Assembly (NCBI RefSeq): GCF_000174435.1 | Contig: NZ_ACJN02000001.1 | Span: 124,001 to 188,000, forward strand | Direction: 5' to 3' | DNA: 64,000 nucleotides | Source of the DNA: Desulfonatronospira thiodismutans ASO3-1 | Lineage (GTDB): Bacteria; Desulfobacterota; Desulfovibrionia; Desulfovibrionales; Desulfonatronovibrionaceae | Shown: positions 61,520 to 64,000 of the stretch, in pieces | How the letters are laid out: every line of letters starts with the position of its first letter | Numbering within the stretch: position 1 is the first letter of the stretch | Position numbers and translations under genes: made by a program | Notes under the pieces: generated by a model | What the model was told of the DNA's origin: nothing | The model's database searches: none | What the model saw: the letters and a program-made list of their open reading frames with translations, nothing else

Positions 61520-62644
61520 TTACGCCGGGTTCTCGTCTTCCAGAGAATCTACTATGCCCAGGGGACGGATAACTCTGTCCATCACCTGGTTTCCGGCCCG
61601 TTCCTGGTCCTCCTGCCTGCAGTGCTCATAAACATCCATCAGGTTCAGGGCCAGCTCCCGGCCGCGCTTGTAGCCGGCTGTTCGCACCTCTTCAATTTTT
61701 TCCCACCTGGGATTTTGCATAAAATCCTGCACAGCCGGGACAATCTCGGGATAAAGAATCCTGGAAAGCGGCCTGGTCAAAGCAGCATAAAATCCCAGGG
61801 AAGAACTCCTGCGCTCTTTAATGACATGATCCAGCAGACCTCCCCGGCAGGTATCAGCCAATATATCCCGCACTGTACGGGCGAAAAACTCTACCAGAGT
61901 CCCGGCCTGCTCCGAGACGATACGCTGCCATAAATCCCCGGGAAAAACATCCACTAAGGATTCGCCTATTTCGTGATAGACCCAGGTTTGCAGTTCTGCA
62001 TCGCAGACCCTTAAAAAACCGTCCTGATAACTCCCCGGCTGCCTGCGCAGCCTGTGCAGGTTGATCCCGTGGCAGTCAAAGGCAAAGGCCAGCGCCCTGG
62101 CCGAAGAAGCCCGAAGCTCCAGAATTTCGTCCCAGAGAAGAGTGGCCATGGACCGTCTTCTGCCGATTATCAGGTTTCCCTGGCGCATGAGGGGCACGCT
62201 GAAAATATCCCTGGCCAGCTCCTGGTCCACAATACATACGGTCATGCCTTCCTGTTCGTGCTTTCTGGCCACACGTCCCAGGAAATAGCTCGGCTTCATC
62301 CCGGTCACCAGACCCGCGCCGTAGTGCAGGTCAGAACCTGCAAGCAGGGCATTGACCTGTGAGGGTTCCAGGCTGTCCAGGTTCTCTCCCTCTACCATCA
62401 AAGGTTCAGGGGATCTGCCTTCCAGGTCCAGCCACATGTTTTCGCGGTCTTCCACCCATTGCAGAAGATCTCCCTGATGCGGCTCCTGCCAGGGAGGCAT
62501 ATCCACTTCCCATTTATACAGGTTACGCAGGCGCAAAAGGAGCATGCACAGGGAAAAAGTACCGCTGTAATTGGCATCCGATATATGACAGTTGAGTTGT
62601 ACCTGATTTTTAAGAGATGTAATATCTAATGGCATGCTGTTCAT
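61520..62644 (-). CDS. Conserved-looking hypothetical protein
   Basis: A 374-residue protein that I do not assign to a family. It is soluble, without signal peptide or membrane span. It has several Trp- and Arg-rich helices (YKWEVDMPPWQEPHQGDLLQW, RRRSMATLLWDEILELRASS, RSSSLGFYAALTRPLSRILYP) and a Leu/Glu-rich C terminus. Codon use matches the neighbouring housekeeping genes, and no competing frame fits, so it is a real gene. It is on the same strand as the HyuB-like gene upstream, with a 51-base gap. ATG 62644 has no strong ribosome-binding site; ATG 62635 is an alternative. Confidence 0.75.
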   Translation of the reverse strand: MNSMPLDITSLKNQVQLNCHISDANYSGTFSLCMLLLRLRNLYKWEVDMPPWQEPHQGDLLQWVEDRENMWLDLEGRSPEPLMVEGENLDSLEPSQVNALLAGSDLHYGAGLVTGMKPSYFLGRVARKHEQEGMTVCIVDQELARDIFSVPLMRQGNLIIGRRRSMATLLWDEILELRASSARALAFAFDCHGINLHRLRRQPGSYQDGFLRVCDAELQTWVYHEIGESLVDVFPGDLWQRIVSEQAGTLVEFFARTVRDILADTCRGGLLDHVIKERRSSSLGFYAALTRPLSRILYPEIVPAVQDFMQNPRWEKIEEVRTAGYKRGRELALNLMDVYEHCRQEDQERAGNQVMDRVIRPLGIVDSLEDENPA

Positions 62645-62695
62645 GTTATCTGCACGAATATATAAAGTAAAGATGCGGGCAAGAATCCTTAGGAA

Positions 62696-64000
62696 TCAGT
62701 CTTCTGCAGCACCATAACCGCCGCCGCCCGGAGTGCTGATAATCAACTCATCACCTGTGCTTAATACTTCTCTGAACTTGCCCGGCCGGGAATGCCACTG
62801 GCCATCCAGCCGGACCCGGTTTTCCCCGGGCATTCCCTGCCGGCCATCCTTGAGTCCGTAAGGACCAGTCCTTCTTCTGTCCGAAAGCACCGTGACCTCG
62901 CAGGGGACAAGCACCTGCATATGCCTGTAAATGCCCTGACCTCCGCAGAATCTGCCCCTTCCGCCAGAGCCCGTGCGCAGACCATATGCAAGCACCCGGA
63001 ACGGATAAGTATGTTCCAGGGCCTCTACCGGGGTGTTCAGGGTGTTGGTCATGTGCGAATGCACCCCGCTTTCCCCGTGATGCCTGCAGGAGGCCCCCAT
63101 TCCGCCGGCCAGGGTCTCGTAATAGGTAAAGGCCCTGCCCGAGCGGGGGTCCACTCCGCCTATGGTCACGTTGTTCATGGTGCCCTGGGAAGCAGCAGGA
63201 ATCCTTTCCGGGATTGCCCTGGACAAGGCTCCCAGGATAACGTCCACGATGCGCTGGGAAGTCTCCACATTGCCCCCGGCCACCGCCCCCGGGTGCAGCG
63301 CATCTAAGACTGATCCCGGCCTGGTATGCACCTTAACCGGCCTCAAGCACCCGCTGTTGGCCAAGATATCCTCGTTGACCAGGCAACGAAGCACGTACAG
63401 GGCACAGGACATGGTGATGGCCCGGACCGCATTCACCGAGCCTGTGACCTGGTCCGCACTGGCGGTAAAATCCAGGCCGGCGGTGCTGCCTTGAACACTT
63501 AGTTCCAGTCTTAAAGGAATCCCGGCAGCGCCCTGCCCGTCATCGTCCAGACAATCCTCAAACCGGTAAGTACCGTCAGGAATGGAGGAAATGGTCTCCT
63601 GCATCATTCTTTCCGAGTAATCAATAAGGGCCTGGCCATAGTTGTGCACCAGTTCCGGCCCGTACCTGTCAATGATCTCTTCCAGCCTGGCGATGCCGGT
63701 AAAATTGGCCATGACCTGGGCGGAAAGGTCTCCCTCCCGCTCCCCTGGAGTGCGCACGTTTTTCAAAAGCAGCCTGAAGATTTGTTTTTCCATCCTGCCC
63801 CGGCGCATGATCTTCACCGGAGGGATAATCACGCCTTCCTGGTACAGAGAGGTTGAAAGGGGCATGGAGCCCGGGGACATGCCGCCTATATCACTGTGAT
63901 GCGCCCTGTTGGCCACGAAGAAAAGAGGCCTGTCCCCCCCGGCGAACACCGGAGCCACCAGGGTTATATCCGGCAGGTGGGTTCCACCCTGGAAGGGGTC
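62696..64000 (-). CDS. Hydantoinase B / N-methylhydantoinase (HyuB)-like protein, 5' end missing
   Basis: The frame is open to the window edge, giving at least 434 residues, beginning DPFQGGTHLPDITLVAPVF, a HyuB motif. The N-terminal part lies beyond the window. Conserved stretches are GTMNNVTIGG, YETLAGGMGASCRHHGESGVHSHMTNTLNTPVE and the C-terminal STPGGGGYG. The family includes the B subunits of ATP-dependent hydantoinases/oxoprolinases and the related acetone carboxylase subunit; the exact substrate is unknown. A HyuA partner would be expected upstream, outside the window. Confidence 0.9.
   Translation of the reverse strand, partial: DPFQGGTHLPDITLVAPVFAGGDRPLFFVANRAHHSDIGGMSPGSMPLSTSLYQEGVIIPPVKIMRRGRMEKQIFRLLLKNVRTPGEREGDLSAQVMANFTGIARLEEIIDRYGPELVHNYGQALIDYSERMMQETISSIPDGTYRFEDCLDDDGQGAAGIPLRLELSVQGSTAGLDFTASADQVTGSVNAVRAITMSCALYVLRCLVNEDILANSGCLRPVKVHTRPGSVLDALHPGAVAGGNVETSQRIVDVILGALSRAIPERIPAASQGTMNNVTIGGVDPRSGRAFTYYETLAGGMGASCRHHGESGVHSHMTNTLNTPVEALEHTYPFRVLAYGLRTGSGGRGRFCGGQGIYRHMQVLVPCEVTVLSDRRRTGPYGLKDGRQGMPGENRVRLDGQWHSRPGKFREVLSTGDELIISTPGGGGYGAAED

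Overview
The window looks like chromosomal DNA of a sulfate-reducing bacterium of the Desulfovibrionales. It carries a complete Tmc transmembrane redox complex (type II tetraheme cytochrome c3, CCG-domain iron-sulfur protein, membrane cytochrome b-like subunit and beta-propeller protein). It also carries a phosphoenolpyruvate synthase / pyruvate carboxylase / biotin ligase block of a kind I recall from Desulfovibrio. Many proteins are acidic, which would suit a halo-alkaliphilic relative such as Desulfonatronospira or Desulfonatronovibrio; that placement is an inference. No rRNA, tRNA or CRISPR array was seen.

Layout. 1-1621 (minus): type II secretion genes gspF and a truncated gspG. 2159-17633 (plus): a surface-polysaccharide cluster with CDP-glucose pathway genes rfbF-rfbG, an epimerase, an uncommon SAF-domain oxidoreductase, acyltransferases (one intact, one decayed), glycosyltransferases, an Alg14/Alg13-like split transferase, Gfo/Idh and aldo/keto-reductase-like proteins, and an ABC flippase. 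A decayed IS1380-type transposase lies inside the cluster and an IS1182-like remnant follows it. 18754-23537 (minus): an AT-rich TPR-kinase gene, a glycosyltransferase and an O-antigen ligase/polymerase. 23836-30379 (minus): a 1679-residue secreted beta-helix protein with a recently duplicated domain, followed by a small Wzz-like protein and a CpsD-like ATPase.

30789-39521 (minus): an exopolysaccharide locus of the exosortase (PEP-CTERM) type: a VPLPA-CTERM protein, polysaccharide deacetylase, ExeA-like ATPase, tyrosine-autokinase homologue, Wzz chain-length protein, outer-membrane beta-barrel and Wza-like export protein. No exosortase gene is in the window. 40190-45057: a PrsR-like sigma-54 response regulator, a hybrid sensor kinase and a free-standing HPt protein, a likely phosphorelay controlling the locus. 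46042-49755: tmcDCBA, ended by a strong terminator. 50104-60660 (minus): dxs, ppsA, pyc, birA. 60889-64000: a single-domain response regulator, a conserved hypothetical gene and a truncated hydantoinase-B-like gene.

Between the genes lie several dispersed repeat families: (1) MITE-like elements with GTAA-type inverted ends and 8-bp target duplications, as in IS66-family insertions; (2) short TCACGCC-N2-4-GGCGTGA palindromes, four of them in the broken transposase; (3) elements ending in TGATGCRCCTGCAAAAAGTC that sit at gene 3' ends and flank two accessory genes; (4) a large nested inverted repeat near 31.7-32.0 kb. These repeats, the AT-rich islands and the decayed transposases mark the polysaccharide region as recombining DNA.
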